64,000 bases of DNA from Bacteroides sp. GTDB taxonomy: Bacteria; Bacteroidota; Bacteroidia; Bacteroidales; P3. The stretch covers positions 17,843-81,842 of the forward strand of contig JAMPIH010000011.1 in NCBI GenBank assembly GCA_023662825.1. The letters are read 5' to 3'. A program made the position numbers and the translations under genes. Below the pieces are notes generated by a model. It did not search any database. It saw nothing but the letters and a program-made list of their open reading frames with translations, and was not told the DNA's origin. Positions 27,371-35,284 of the stretch are shown piece by piece. How positions within the stretch are numbered: the stretch's first letter is position 1; each line of letters begins with the position of its first letter.

Positions 27371-27401
27371 CGAATATACACAAAATGTTCAAATCTTGCA
27401 A
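27371..27401 (-). promoter_or_regulatory. Promoter of the second DUF4143 ATPase
   Basis: On the minus strand TTG (27401-27399), 20 bases, then TATATTCG (27378-27371), one base off TAnnTTTG. The ATG is 24 bases downstream. ACTCAATTT-like short repeats lie just upstream (27409-27440). Nothing else is recognisable up to 27578. Confidence 0.55.
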
Positions 27402-27578
27402 TCAATCTACTCAATTTTACTCCGAATTTCACTCAATTTCCTTTATTCTATTCTCCCGAAACAACACTATGAGGGCTATCTTGAAATGCCTCGTCTCTTA
27501 TCCCCCATTCTTAGTCCCAGCTTGTTCAAATCTTCATTAGCCAGTTCCTGTAAACAACCGCAATGTTTCCCCATTTAT

Positions 27579-28367
27579 TTATTGCGCCAAGTGCCGTACC
27601 ATCTTCCTCTTTTCGTTGTAGGAATAGAGCCACGACAGGAAGGGGAAAGCGCGCATCAGGGGATAGAACGCGGCAAAGAGCCGCGACGGATATACCTTTT
27701 TCCGGTTTTTCCGCAGGCCTCTTAGAATGGCCTCCGCCACCTGTTCCGGACACTGGCGGATAAAGGGCAAGGGCGGCTCCTGCTCTCCCGAAGCGCGGGT
27801 AAAGAAGTTCGTTCGGGTGGCCACCGGATACACACGGAGAATTCTCAGCCAACCGGGCTTCTCGAAGCGGTAGGTGCGCCAAAAGCCGTCGAGGGCCGAC
27901 TTGCTGGCGCAGTAGAGCGCGTAATACGGCAGCGGCACCATCGCCACGGCCGAGATCAGGCTCACGAAATATTTCGGAACCTTCGTATTCCCGCAATCCT
28001 TATTGGCCTGCAGGAAATGCTGCAGCATATGGATCTGCCCCAATGTATTGAGGTTGAATATCCGCTCGGAATGCCTCCAGTCGGGTTCTTCTATCCGTTC
28101 CCGATAGGCGAAGCCGGCATTGGCGATGCAAAGGTCTATGCCACCGAAGGTATCGAGCATATAGCGGAAGGTGCGGTCTATGTCTTCGGGCTTCGAGAAA
28201 TCGGCGGCCAACGGAAACACCACGCCCGGCACCTGCGGAATGGCTTCGGTATGCCGCGCCACGGCCACTATCCTGTTTCCACAACCCGCCGCCAGCCGCT
28301 CCGTCAACATCCGTCCGATACCCGACGAAGCCCCGGTAATCAATATCCGCAGATTCTCCAATTTCAT
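27579..28367 (-). CDS. Short-chain dehydrogenase/reductase
   Basis: A 262-residue SDR protein: cofactor motif TGASSGIG at about 9-16, NAG (IANAGFAYR) near 86, and the catalytic Tyr-Lys as YALYCASKSA. The acidic residue after beta-strand 2 is absent and the segment reads VAVARHTE, which would allow NADP(H). Substrate unknown. The start at 28367 is chosen because a TACCTTTG box lies just upstream; a longer frame from 28400 would begin before the expected transcript start. It seems to be transcribed alone. Confidence 0.88.
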   Translation of the reverse strand: MKLENLRILITGASSGIGRMLTERLAAGCGNRIVAVARHTEAIPQVPGVVFPLAADFSKPEDIDRTFRYMLDTFGGIDLCIANAGFAYRERIEEPDWRHSERIFNLNTLGQIHMLQHFLQANKDCGNTKVPKYFVSLISAVAMVPLPYYALYCASKSALDGFWRTYRFEKPGWLRILRVYPVATRTNFFTRASGEQEPPLPFIRQCPEQVAEAILRGLRKNRKKVYPSRLFAAFYPLMRAFPFLSWLYSYNEKRKMVRHLAQ

Positions 28368-28386
28368 AACCTGTCCATTCCTTTTG

Positions 28387-28394
28387 CAAAGGTA
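28387..28394 (-). promoter_or_regulatory. -7 promoter box of the SDR gene
   Basis: CAAAGGTA on the plus strand, read TACCTTTG on the minus, 20 bases before the chosen ATG. It decides the start codon. Confidence 0.55.
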
Positions 28395-28536
28395 CGCCAA
28401 AGAGCGACCGGAGCCACGCCATTCTTAAAATTTTTGCAAACTGACAACCAGCCACATACAACGAAACAATTCGGCTGAACTTCGATAAAACCAGAATTTC
28501 AGGGTTTATACTATACAACCCATAAAAACCAAGGCC

Positions 28537-28719
28537 ATGATTCCCCAGCTACAGCAAACCGAAGATCAGCCCTATATCCCCACCTATGTAATCTTCGAAC
28601 TCAAAGGCGAAGAAATCGTCTGCTTAGTGAACCGCCTCGGCATCTTCCAAGTAAAGGACCCCTTGGGAACAGCCGGGCGCAGAGACCAAGTTCACTTGGT
28701 CTCTGCCGAAGTACAATAA
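28537..28719 (+). CDS. Small hypothetical protein, 60 residues
   Basis: A 60-residue frame (MIPQLQQTEDQPYIPTYVIFELKGEE at the start). Codon use resembles the surrounding genes, and AAAAACCAAGGCC precedes the ATG. No family recognised and no signal peptide or membrane segment. Its 3' end overlaps a 13-bp perfect inverted repeat (28679-28706). It may be a real small protein or a leftover of a longer gene. Confidence 0.4.
   Translation: MIPQLQQTEDQPYIPTYVIFELKGEEIVCLVNRLGIFQVKDPLGTAGRRDQVHLVSAEVQ
28679..28706. repeat. 13-bp inverted repeat with 2-base loop
   Basis: GCAGAGACCAAGT (28679-28691) and ACTTGGTCTCTGC (28694-28706). No T-run follows. It sits at the end of the small hypothetical frame. 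Confidence 0.6.
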
Positions 28720-28789
28720 TGTCCGGGGCATTCTCCGAAGGCGCAATCCCCCAACCGCAGCAGGGCAAAAAAATGTGATAAATTTTCCG

Positions 28790-28797
28790 TACCTTCG
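28790..28797 (+). promoter_or_regulatory. Possible -7 box and leader of pdxS
   Basis: TACCTTCG, one base off TAnnTTTG, leaves a leader of about 95 bases before pdxS with two small hairpins: GTTCG/CGAAC (28813-28830) and CCCC/GGGG (28835-28846). No known riboswitch is recognised. Confidence 0.4.
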
Positions 28798-28899
28798 CGG
28801 GTTATTTTGGGTGTTCGAGTGCAGCCGAACCTTTCCCCTGCCGGGGAGAGAATCCGCCCGCAACATGCAGAAAGCAAAAAATAAAAACAACATACTGTC

Positions 28900-29793
28900 A
28901 TGAAAAAATCCGACAAAAGCAACGACTGGAAAGTCAAATTGGGACTTGCCGAAATGTTGAAAAACGGCGTCATCATGGATGTTACCGATGTGGAACAGGC
29001 CAAAATCGCCGAAGATGCCGGTGCCATCGCCGTCATGGCCCTTGAACGCGTACCCTCCGACATCCGCGCCCAAGGCGGTGTCGCCCGTATGAGCGACCCC
29101 AAGATGATTATGGAAATCAAGAAAGCGGTGAGCATTCCCGTTATGGCCAAATGCCGTATCGGCCACATTGCCGAAGCCCGCATTCTGGAAGCCCTCGATA
29201 TCGACTTTATCGACGAAAGCGAAGTGTTGACGCCCGCCGACGACGAATTCCACATCAACAAACACGAATTCCGCATTCCTTTCGTCTGCGGTTGCCGCAA
29301 CTTAGGTGAAGCCCTGCGCCGTATCGGTGAAGGGGCCGCCTTGATCCGCACCAAGGGCGAAGCCGGTACCGGAAACATCGTGGAAGCCGTTCGCCACATG
29401 CGCTGCCTCATGGCCGGAATCCACCGCCTGCAGGCCTGCAGCAAGGAAGAACTCATGACCGAAGCCAAGAACCTGGGCGCCCCCTACGACCTGGTTTGCT
29501 ACGTGGCCGAACACGGCAAACTGCCCGTGCCCAACTTCTCCGCCGGTGGTGTGGCCACCCCCGCCGACGCGGCCTTGATGCGCCTCCTGGGCGCCGAATC
29601 GGTGTTCGTAGGTTCGGGGATCTTTAAGTCGAAGAACCCCAAGAAAGTGGCCAAAGCCATTGTGGAAGCCACCACGCACTACAACGACGCCGCCAAACTG
29701 GCCAAGCTGTCCGAAAACTTAGGCGAACCCATGCACGGCATCGATGTTCGCCAATTGGACGAAAAACAACTGTTCGCCAACCGCGGCTGGTAA
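28900..29793 (+). CDS. pdxS: Pyridoxal 5'-phosphate synthase, lyase subunit
   Basis: A 297-residue Pdx[31 protein letters not shown], the catalytic lysine in [10 protein letters not shown], a second lysine in [16 protein letters not shown], and [15 protein letters not shown]. It condenses ribose 5-phosphate, glyceraldehyde 3-phosphate and ammonia to PLP, as a dodecamer with PdxT. pdxT follows 6 bases later, so the two are an operon. This is the DXP-independent route to vitamin B6. Confidence 0.97.
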   Translation: MKKSDKSNDWKVKLGLAEMLKNGVIMDVTDVEQAKIAEDAGAIAVMALERVPSDIRAQGGVARMSDPKMIMEIKKAVSIPVMAKCRIGHIAEARILEALDIDFIDESEVLTPADDEFHINKHEFRIPFVCGCRNLGEALRRIGEGAALIRTKGEAGTGNIVEAVRHMRCLMAGIHRLQACSKEELMTEAKNLGAPYDLVCYVAEHGKLPVPNFSAGGVATPADAALMRLLGAESVFVGSGIFKSKNPKKVAKAIVEATTHYNDAAKLAKLSENLGEPMHGIDVRQLDEKQLFANRGW

Positions 29794-29799
29794 TCTTAT

Positions 29800-30363
29800 A
29801 TGAAGACCGTAGGCGTTTTAGGAATCCAGGGAGCCATCGAAGAGCACGAGAACAGCATACGTGAACTCGGGCTGAACACCGTGCGCGTGCTGGCTCCCGC
29901 GGATTTAAAGAAGATAGACGGCATTATCCTGCCCGGCGGCGAAAGCACCGCCATGGGCAAGCAGTTGGAATGGTTCGGCCTTATGGAGCCCTTGCGCAAG
30001 GCCATCGCCGGCGGAATGCCCGCTTTCGGCACCTGCGCCGGCATGATCCTGCTGGCCAAGGAAATCGAAGGCAGCACCCAGACCCGCATCGGCCTGATGG
30101 ATATTCTTGTAAGGCGTAACGCATACGGTTCCCAGTTAGACAGCTTCGTTACCGACCTGGAGGTTGCCGGCTTCAAGAAACCCCTGCCGGCGGTGTTCAT
30201 CCGCGCCCCGCGCATCGAGAAATGCGCCAAGAACGTGGAGATCCTCGCCTCCTATCGGAAGCATCCCGTACTGGTTCGGCAAAAGCACCTGCTGGCGGCC
30301 AGCTTCCACCCGGAACTTACCGACAGCACCGAGCTGCACCGCTACTTTACCCAAATGATCTAA
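29800..30363 (+). CDS. pdxT: Pyridoxal 5'-phosphate synthase, glutaminase subunit
   Basis: A 187-residue class I glutamine amidotransferase: GVLGIQGAIEEHENS start, LPGGESTAMGKQ, nucleophile Cys in FGTCAGMILLA (about residue 78), and the His-Glu pair in SFHPELT. It releases ammonia from glutamine and channels it to PdxS. Stop codon two bases before nusB. Confidence 0.97.
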   Translation: MKTVGVLGIQGAIEEHENSIRELGLNTVRVLAPADLKKIDGIILPGGESTAMGKQLEWFGLMEPLRKAIAGGMPAFGTCAGMILLAKEIEGSTQTRIGLMDILVRRNAYGSQLDSFVTDLEVAGFKKPLPAVFIRAPRIEKCAKNVEILASYRKHPVLVRQKHLLAASFHPELTDSTELHRYFTQMI

Positions 30364-30365
30364 GC

Positions 30366-31325
30366 ATGTTCAACCGCCGATTCATACGCGAAAAAGTGAT
30401 CCAGGCCGGTTACGGCTTTTTTCAGGGCGGTGCCGAAAGCGCCATGGCCTGCAGGCAGAACCTGCTCGCAGGCTTGGAGCAGACCGCACAGCTGTATTAT
30501 TTCCACCTTAAGTTCATCGTAGATCTGGCCGCGTTGGCCAAGGATCGTTACGCCCAGGCCAAAGAAAGAGGCCGCGAGTCCGAAAGCATGGAAGGCCTGC
30601 GCCGGATGGCCGAAAACACGGTGGTGGAACACCTTGCCCAGGACGTCAACTTCCTGTTGAAAAGCGAAAGCTACCGACCCGAGAAACGGGCCTACAACGA
30701 TTTGCTTTCCACGGTGTACGACAGCCTCTTTTCGCTCAACAACGAGAGTTCTCCGGCCATGAAGGCCGCCCAAAAAGCGGAAGACGTGTCCGAAGAGCCG
30801 TTTGAACGCGACCGCGAGTTCCTGCGCAAACTCTACAAGCGCAAGATTGCCGAGCATGCAGCGCTGCGTTCCTTCTGCGAAGAACGTTCCATTTACTGGG
30901 AATCCGACTACGAGAGCGTTACCTTCTGGGTATATTCGCTCTTGGGCAAGATGAGCGCCGAACGCAACAACAATGTGGACGAAGGCCTGAACGCCGAGAA
31001 CGAGGACGTGAAATTCGGCCTCACCCTCCTGGACAAGACCCTGATGCACGCCGAGGAGTACAACGAGTACATCGCCCCGCGCCTGCAGAACTGGAACCAC
31101 GAACGCATCGGCGCCACCGAAAGGCTCCTGCTCTGCGTGGCCATGAGCGAATTGGTAAACTTCCCATCCATTCCCGTCAAGGCCAGCCTCAACGAATACG
31201 TCGAGTTGAGCAAGCAGTTCTGTTCCAAAGAAAGCGCACCTTTCGTAAACGGCGTGCTGCACCGGCTTTCCCAAGATTTGAAAGCCGACAAAAAAATGCA
31301 AAAAAGCGGCCGTGGCCTTATTTAG
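30366..31325 (+). CDS. nusB: Transcription antitermination protein NusB, long Bacteroidota form
   Basis: A 319-residue protein beginning MFNRRFIREKVIQAGY. The C-terminal half carries the NusB fold (ERLLLCVAMSELVNFPSIPVKASLNEYVELSKQF and FVNGVLHRL); the N-terminal half is an all-helical extension found in this phylum, which makes it about twice the size of E. coli NusB. It acts with NusE on rRNA boxA. I choose the ATG at 30366, right after pdxT, rather than an upstream in-frame start inside pdxT. Confidence 0.92.
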   Translation: MFNRRFIREKVIQAGYGFFQGGAESAMACRQNLLAGLEQTAQLYYFHLKFIVDLAALAKDRYAQAKERGRESESMEGLRRMAENTVVEHLAQDVNFLLKSESYRPEKRAYNDLLSTVYDSLFSLNNESSPAMKAAQKAEDVSEEPFERDREFLRKLYKRKIAEHAALRSFCEERSIYWESDYESVTFWVYSLLGKMSAERNNNVDEGLNAENEDVKFGLTLLDKTLMHAEEYNEYIAPRLQNWNHERIGATERLLLCVAMSELVNFPSIPVKASLNEYVELSKQFCSKESAPFVNGVLHRLSQDLKADKKMQKSGRGLI

Positions 31326-31361
31326 GTTCCGGTCGAATAATAACCCTTTAATACTTTTGAA

Positions 31362-31682
31362 ATGAATTTACTGAACATCTTATTGCAAGCCACCGCCTCT
31401 AAGAACGGTGCCATGCAACAGATCCTGCTGATCGTCATCATCCTGGTGATTTTCTATTTCTTTATGATCCGTCCCCAGATGAAACGCAGCAAGGAACAGA
31501 AAAAATTCCGCGACAACCTGCAGAAAGGCCAGAAAGTGATCACCATCGGCGGCATTCACGGCAAGATCGTGGAAATTCAGGACACCACCGTTACCATCGA
31601 AGTGGAAAACGGTGCCCGTCTGTGCATGGAAAAGAGCGCGATCGCCTCGAGCATCGGCGACCAACTGCCCGACAACAAGTAA
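31362..31682 (+). CDS. yajC: Sec translocon accessory protein YajC
   Basis: A 106-residue protein with one membrane segment (QILLIVIILVIFYFFMIRPQ, about 20-39) and the characteristic FMIRPQMKRSKEQKKF and GDKVITIGGIHGKI-like sequence that follows. It associates with SecDF in the inner membrane. The distance to nusB is 36 bases and coaE starts at the base after its stop. Confidence 0.95.
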   Translation: MNLLNILLQATASKNGAMQQILLIVIILVIFYFFMIRPQMKRSKEQKKFRDNLQKGQKVITIGGIHGKIVEIQDTTVTIEVENGARLCMEKSAIASSIGDQLPDNK

Positions 31683-31683
31683 T

Positions 31684-32292
31684 ATGTTGCGCATCGGGCT
31701 TACAGGAGGTATGGGCTGTGGTAAATCTACCATAGCCCATATTTTTTCCGCGCTCGGCATTCCCGTCTATCATGCCGACGAACGTGCCAAGCACATTTCC
31801 GGACAAGCGGAAACCAAGGCCTGCATCGCGCGGCTTTTCGGCCAGGAAGCCGCACAAGACAAGAAGACGCTGGCCGCCATCGTGTTCAACGACCCGCAGC
31901 AACTGGCCCGGCTCAACGACCTGATACACCCCTTGGTGTTCAACGACATGGAGGCATGGTTCTCGGAACTGGAAAACCTGCACACCCCGCCTCCCTATGC
32001 CCTGGTGGAAGCCGCCATCCTGTTCGAAAGCGGCATGGACGATATGTTTCACGGCATCATCAATATCGAAGCCCCGGTGCATGAACAGATTGAACGCTGC
32101 ATGGCGCGCGACCGCTGCTCCGAACAGGAAGTAAAGGCAAGGCTCGCCCGTCAACTCTCCTCCGAAGAAAGAAGGAAACGCGCCCGATTCACCATATCGA
32201 ACGCATCCGAAGAACCCGTATTGCCTTCCGTTTTAGAAATAGATTCTCTACTACGCCAAGAGGCGTCGGAGCCTGATTCTCAGGGTAGATAG
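31684..32292 (+). CDS. coaE: Dephospho-CoA kinase
   Basis: A 202-residue P-loop kinase, with GLTGGMGCGKST at 5-16, VYHADERAKH (substrate Asp) and the lid region CMARDRCSEQEVKARLARQLS. It phosphorylates the 3' hydroxyl of dephospho-CoA in the last step of CoA synthesis. The start at 31684 follows yajC directly. Its 3' end overlaps the convergent anmK gene by 13 bases. Confidence 0.95.
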   Translation: MLRIGLTGGMGCGKSTIAHIFSALGIPVYHADERAKHISGQAETKACIARLFGQEAAQDKKTLAAIVFNDPQQLARLNDLIHPLVFNDMEAWFSELENLHTPPPYALVEAAILFESGMDDMFHGIINIEAPVHEQIERCMARDRCSEQEVKARLARQLSSEERRKRARFTISNASEEPVLPSVLEIDSLLRQEASEPDSQGR

Positions 32293-33374
32293 ACCGCGCC
32301 GCCTATATTGTCGCGGCGGGCGCCCGTTACCGAACGCAGGCAATTGGCCTGTCCTTGCAGGCGCAACACACCCAAAAGCGCGAAAATCAAGGCTTCCTTA
32401 TAATCGATCAACATCTTGGAAGCGGCCACCGTTTCCACCTGCGCCATAACCTGAATGCGTTCCTTAAGATAGGTATTCAACGCACCTCCGCCGGTAAGCA
32501 GCAAGGTTCTCGGCTTTCCCTCCGTTTCCGCAGTCAGATCCGCATTCCGGCAGACCCGCCCTATCTGAAAGGCGATATGTTCCACCATGGTATGCAGCAA
32601 ATCCTGCTCCGTTCCTTTGGTTTCCCATGCCTGCACCACCGGCAGGAAATCGTGTCCGAACCACTCGAAACCCAAGGTTTTCGGAGCGGAAAGCGCGTAA
32701 TACGGCAACCTGTCCAAGGCGTCCTTAAGTCCGGGCAATAACTGTCCTTCCCTCGCCCAAGCCCCTCCGGCATCATAGGCCGCACCTGATTTCCGGGCAT
32801 AATGATTCAAGGCCATATTGCAGGGCGAGATATCGAACGCGATGCGTTGTTTTTTGCTGTTTTTGTAAGAGATATTGGAAATGCCTCCCAGATTCAGGCA
32901 GAAATCGTATCCGGAGAACAGCAGTTCGTCGCCGATGGGCACCAAAGGCGCACCCTGCCCGCCCAAGGCGATATCGGTGGCGCGGAAATTGTTCACGACC
33001 GTCAGACCGCTTTCGGCGGCCATGGCCGCTCCGTCGCCGATCTGCAATCCGAAGCCGTTCTGCGGCTGATGGAACACCGTATGCCCGTGAACGGCGGCGA
33101 AATCGGGCTGCAGGGCATATTCCGCCACGAAATCCTTCAGAGCCCTGCCCACAAAATGCCCGTAGTCGGCGTGCAGGCGCGCCAGTTCCATACCGCCTGC
33201 ATACACCGCCCCGGCCAGACGCGTGCGCAAGTCCTCAGGATACGGCAGGGTCCTCGCCTGCCGCAGCTCATACGTCCAACGCCCGGCGTCATCCCGTACG
33301 AGAATCGTGTAAAGGATATCCAGACCGTCGAGCGAGGTGCCCGACATACAGCCTATCGCCTTGTATGCATTCAT
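32280..33374 (-). CDS. anmK: Anhydro-N-acetylmuramic acid kinase
   Basis: A 364-residue ASKHA-fold kinase: IGCMSGTSLDGLDI at the N-terminus, HGHTVFHQP, NNFRATDIALGGQGAPLVP, LNLGGISNIS and LLLTGGGALN. It cleaves and phosphorylates 1,6-anhydro-MurNAc in cell-wall recycling. The frame extends upstream, but the ATG at 33374 overlaps the tsaB stop by one base and starts the family's conserved N-terminus. The GH3 fusion at 23177 may feed the same pathway, though it is unlinked. Confidence 0.95.
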   Translation of the reverse strand: MNAYKAIGCMSGTSLDGLDILYTILVRDDAGRWTYELRQARTLPYPEDLRTRLAGAVYAGGMELARLHADYGHFVGRALKDFVAEYALQPDFAAVHGHTVFHQPQNGFGLQIGDGAAMAAESGLTVVNNFRATDIALGGQGAPLVPIGDELLFSGYDFCLNLGGISNISYKNSKKQRIAFDISPCNMALNHYARKSGAAYDAGGAWAREGQLLPGLKDALDRLPYYALSAPKTLGFEWFGHDFLPVVQAWETKGTEQDLLHTMVEHIAFQIGRVCRNADLTAETEGKPRTLLLTGGGALNTYLKERIQVMAQVETVAASKMLIDYKEALIFALLGVLRLQGQANCLRSVTGARRDNIGGAVYLP

Positions 33375-34084
33375 CAGGCAAGTCCCTTTACGTGAGGTTT
33401 CCCGGCCACGAAATCCTTCAGGTAGAAGGGTTCGAAATAGGCCACGTCCTCGAACTTCCCTTGGGCGAACGCCTGTTCGGCAAGCGGCGGCATATGGCGC
33501 GCGCCGGGCTTTATCTGTGTATGGAACACGGCCTTCGCCTCGCCCTCGAACAGGCTTTGGCATTTGGCGCAGCCGTCGCCGCAAAAGAACAGGGTATGCT
33601 GCGGCAGGTATTCGGAAAACGATTCCCCGTCGATGATCCGGGCCTCCACCGGACGGACCGGTTCGCCGGCGGCATTGTAAATCGCGGTATAGACCTCCAT
33701 GCGGCCGGCATCGGTCATGGGGCAGAAAAGCGCACCGGCGGGCAGTTGGCCCTCGGATTTCAACCCTCCGGCACAAGCCACCGCCATGGCCTGCAAGGGA
33801 CTGACCCGGATAAGCGGTTTATCGAGCGAATACGCCAGACCTTTGGCAGTGGAAACGCCGATACGCAGCCCCGTATAGGAACCGGGACCTTCGCCGATGG
33901 CCACCGCATCGATTTCCTGCGCCTTCAAGCCCGCCTCTTCCAACACTTCCTGCACGAAAACGGCAATGCGGGCGGCGTGTTCGTTGCCCTGGTCGGTTTC
34001 GCGCCAGGCTATCGTCTGCCCGTTCTTCGAAAGCGCCACCGAGCAATTGCGGGTGGACGTCTCTATATTGAGAATTATCGCCAT
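33374..34084 (-). CDS. tsaB: tRNA t6A biosynthesis protein TsaB
   Basis: A 236-residue protein: ILNIETSTRNCSVAL start, GEGPGSYTGLRIGVSTAKGLA and the typical central CPMTDAGRMEVYTAIY. TsaB is the non-catalytic ASKHA partner that holds TsaD and TsaE in the complex forming threonylcarbamoyl-adenosine at tRNA position 37. It is first in a two-gene unit with anmK. TsaE is at 59231. Confidence 0.95.
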   Translation of the reverse strand: MAIILNIETSTRNCSVALSKNGQTIAWRETDQGNEHAARIAVFVQEVLEEAGLKAQEIDAVAIGEGPGSYTGLRIGVSTAKGLAYSLDKPLIRVSPLQAMAVACAGGLKSEGQLPAGALFCPMTDAGRMEVYTAIYNAAGEPVRPVEARIIDGESFSEYLPQHTLFFCGDGCAKCQSLFEGEAKAVFHTQIKPGARHMPPLAEQAFAQGKFEDVAYFEPFYLKDFVAGKPHVKGLA

Positions 34085-34125
34085 AGCCTTGATCTTTCCA
34101 TCAAAAATATAAAACTCTCTTAAAT

Positions 34126-34389
34126 CTATATATTCAAAAGGTTAACACCTAATTTATCTGAAATTTTCGCAATGGTGCGAAGCGTAAAATTATGAGTCCC
34201 GCCAAGCCAACGGGAGACCTCGGCTTCACTCTTTCCCATTGTTTTGGCAAACTGTTTTTGATTCAGTTTTTTCTGTTTGAGGATTTCATCAATCTTATCA
34301 GCGATAGCAAACGACATATTCAATTCCAACTTGATATCGTCCGGTACCGTTTTCAAACATTCATCGAACAATTTGGCCGTTGTTTTCAT
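34126..34389 (-). CDS. XRE-type helix-turn-helix antitoxin
   Basis: An 87-residue protein with an HTH at about residues 40-80 (LNQKQFAKTMGKSEAEVSRWLGG). Its start overlaps the end of the upstream toxin gene by four bases (ATGA), the usual coupling of a toxin-first, HigBA-like pair. It probably neutralises the toxin and represses the shared promoter. The region is more AT-rich than its neighbours. Confidence 0.82.
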   Translation of the reverse strand: MKTTAKLFDECLKTVPDDIKLELNMSFAIADKIDEILKQKKLNQKQFAKTMGKSEAEVSRWLGGTHNFTLRTIAKISDKLGVNLLNI

Positions 34390-34862
34390 ATTTCAAAAAC
34401 TTTTTTGTCAATGCCTTCAAGTTTGGTTTCCTCCACTTTAATGGAACCGTTCTTTTCGGCTATACTGAGCATTTTGTCAAATTTTTGCAAATCCATCACA
34501 TACCCGTTCAGCTCAGCATTTTCATTATACGTTTTAGTATCCTTCACCCCTCCATTTCCAAGAATAAGGATCTGATCCGACAAACGCAGGCAATATAATC
34601 GCAACTTTCCCGAATCAACAGGCAAAGCACACACGCGATCCGAAAATTTTCCTTCCGGACGAAAATATCTTTCCAATACGCCTTTTTCCATAATCTTCTG
34701 CAATGCAAAAAGAATTATTTGGTAATCACGTTTAAGCGTACCGTTATCCTTGAACTGCGTAAGGAATTTTGCAAATTCCGACATATTGCTGTCCTCAAAG
34801 ATAATCGTATAAAGACTCGCCACTTCCGTTATACGAACCGGTTCGATTTTAACTTTTTTCAT
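34386..34862 (-). CDS. HigB/RelE-like toxin
   Basis: A 158-residue protein from the ATG at 34862. The central part (FLTQFKDNGTLKRDYQIILFALQKIMEKGVLERYFRPEGKF through KLRLYCLRLSDQILILGNGG) follows the Gp49/HigB pattern of ribosome-dependent RNases, with a C-terminal extension. A longer frame reaches 35054, but the -7 box at 34885-34892 lies inside it, so the shorter start is preferred. It is coupled to the HTH antitoxin downstream. Confidence 0.75.
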   Translation of the reverse strand: MKKVKIEPVRITEVASLYTIIFEDSNMSEFAKFLTQFKDNGTLKRDYQIILFALQKIMEKGVLERYFRPEGKFSDRVCALPVDSGKLRLYCLRLSDQILILGNGGVKDTKTYNENAELNGYVMDLQKFDKMLSIAEKNGSIKVEETKLEGIDKKVFEI

Positions 34863-34884
34863 TGCAGACTGATTGATTCTTCTG

Positions 34885-34892
34885 CAAAGGTA
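34885..34892 (-). promoter_or_regulatory. -7 promoter box of the toxin-antitoxin operon
   Basis: CAAAGGTA on the plus strand, TACCTTTG on the minus, 23 bases before the toxin ATG. It rules out the longer upstream start. Confidence 0.6.
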
Positions 34893-34960
34893 CATATATT
34901 CTTTTATAAAAATTAGCATATAAGGTAATTTTCCATGCCCGTTCTTTCCCCACTTTATTA

Positions 34961-34968
34961 TATCTTTG
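34961..34968 (+). promoter_or_regulatory. -7 promoter box for the small membrane protein and mutL
   Basis: TATCTTTG, 26 bases before the ATG at 34995. Confidence 0.6.
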
Positions 34969-34994
34969 CTACTAAAACAGAAACACGCGGTCCG

Positions 34995-35270
34995 ATGGCA
35001 TCTTTCCTTCCCAATTTCTTTCCCCAGCCCAAGCATCGTCAATTCGACATACATCCCCGTTATTACGATCCCGAAAAGGAACGCTTGGACAACCTCAAGA
35101 AAAAATACGACACCGCCACGCCCGAAGACGAGAAGCTGGCGGAAGCCAAGATACGCATACGCGAGTCGTTCCAGCGCAATCCAAAGAAACAGAAAGGCCT
35201 GCTGTCGAACCGACGGCTGTTGATCTACCTGGTAATCCTGCTGGCACTCCTGTGGTGGGTGCTCAAATAA
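34995..35270 (+). CDS. Small conserved-type membrane protein, 91 residues
   Basis: Begins MASFLPNFFPQPKHRQFDIHPRYYDPEKERL, continues with a charged, lysine-rich middle (LAEAKIRIRESFQRNPKKQK) and ends in one membrane segment (LLIYLVILLALLWWVLK). It is predicted to be a tail-anchored inner-membrane protein with its N-terminus inside. No function known to me. The start at 34995 is chosen because the promoter box lies downstream of the alternative start at 34935. mutL follows 14 bases later. Confidence 0.75.
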   Translation: MASFLPNFFPQPKHRQFDIHPRYYDPEKERLDNLKKKYDTATPEDEKLAEAKIRIRESFQRNPKKQKGLLSNRRLLIYLVILLALLWWVLK

Positions 35271-35284
35271 GGCGTTGAACCGGC

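Noticed and set aside
31352..31359. TACTTTTG as a promoter for yajC
   Set aside because: It ends two bases before the ATG, so the transcript would start inside the gene; yajC is more likely read from nusB.
32045..32053. TGTTTCACG as part of a parS site
   Set aside because: Only one half-site of the usual TGTTTCACGTGAAACA palindrome is present, and it lies inside coaE; no full site was found near parAB.
32280..33776. 498-residue frame for AnmK
   Set aside because: The upstream part overlaps tsaB in another frame; the family start MNAYKAIGCMSGTS is at 33374.
34386..35054. Longer 222-residue start for the HigB-like toxin
   Set aside because: The TACCTTTG promoter box lies within the extra part and the added residues have no family resemblance.
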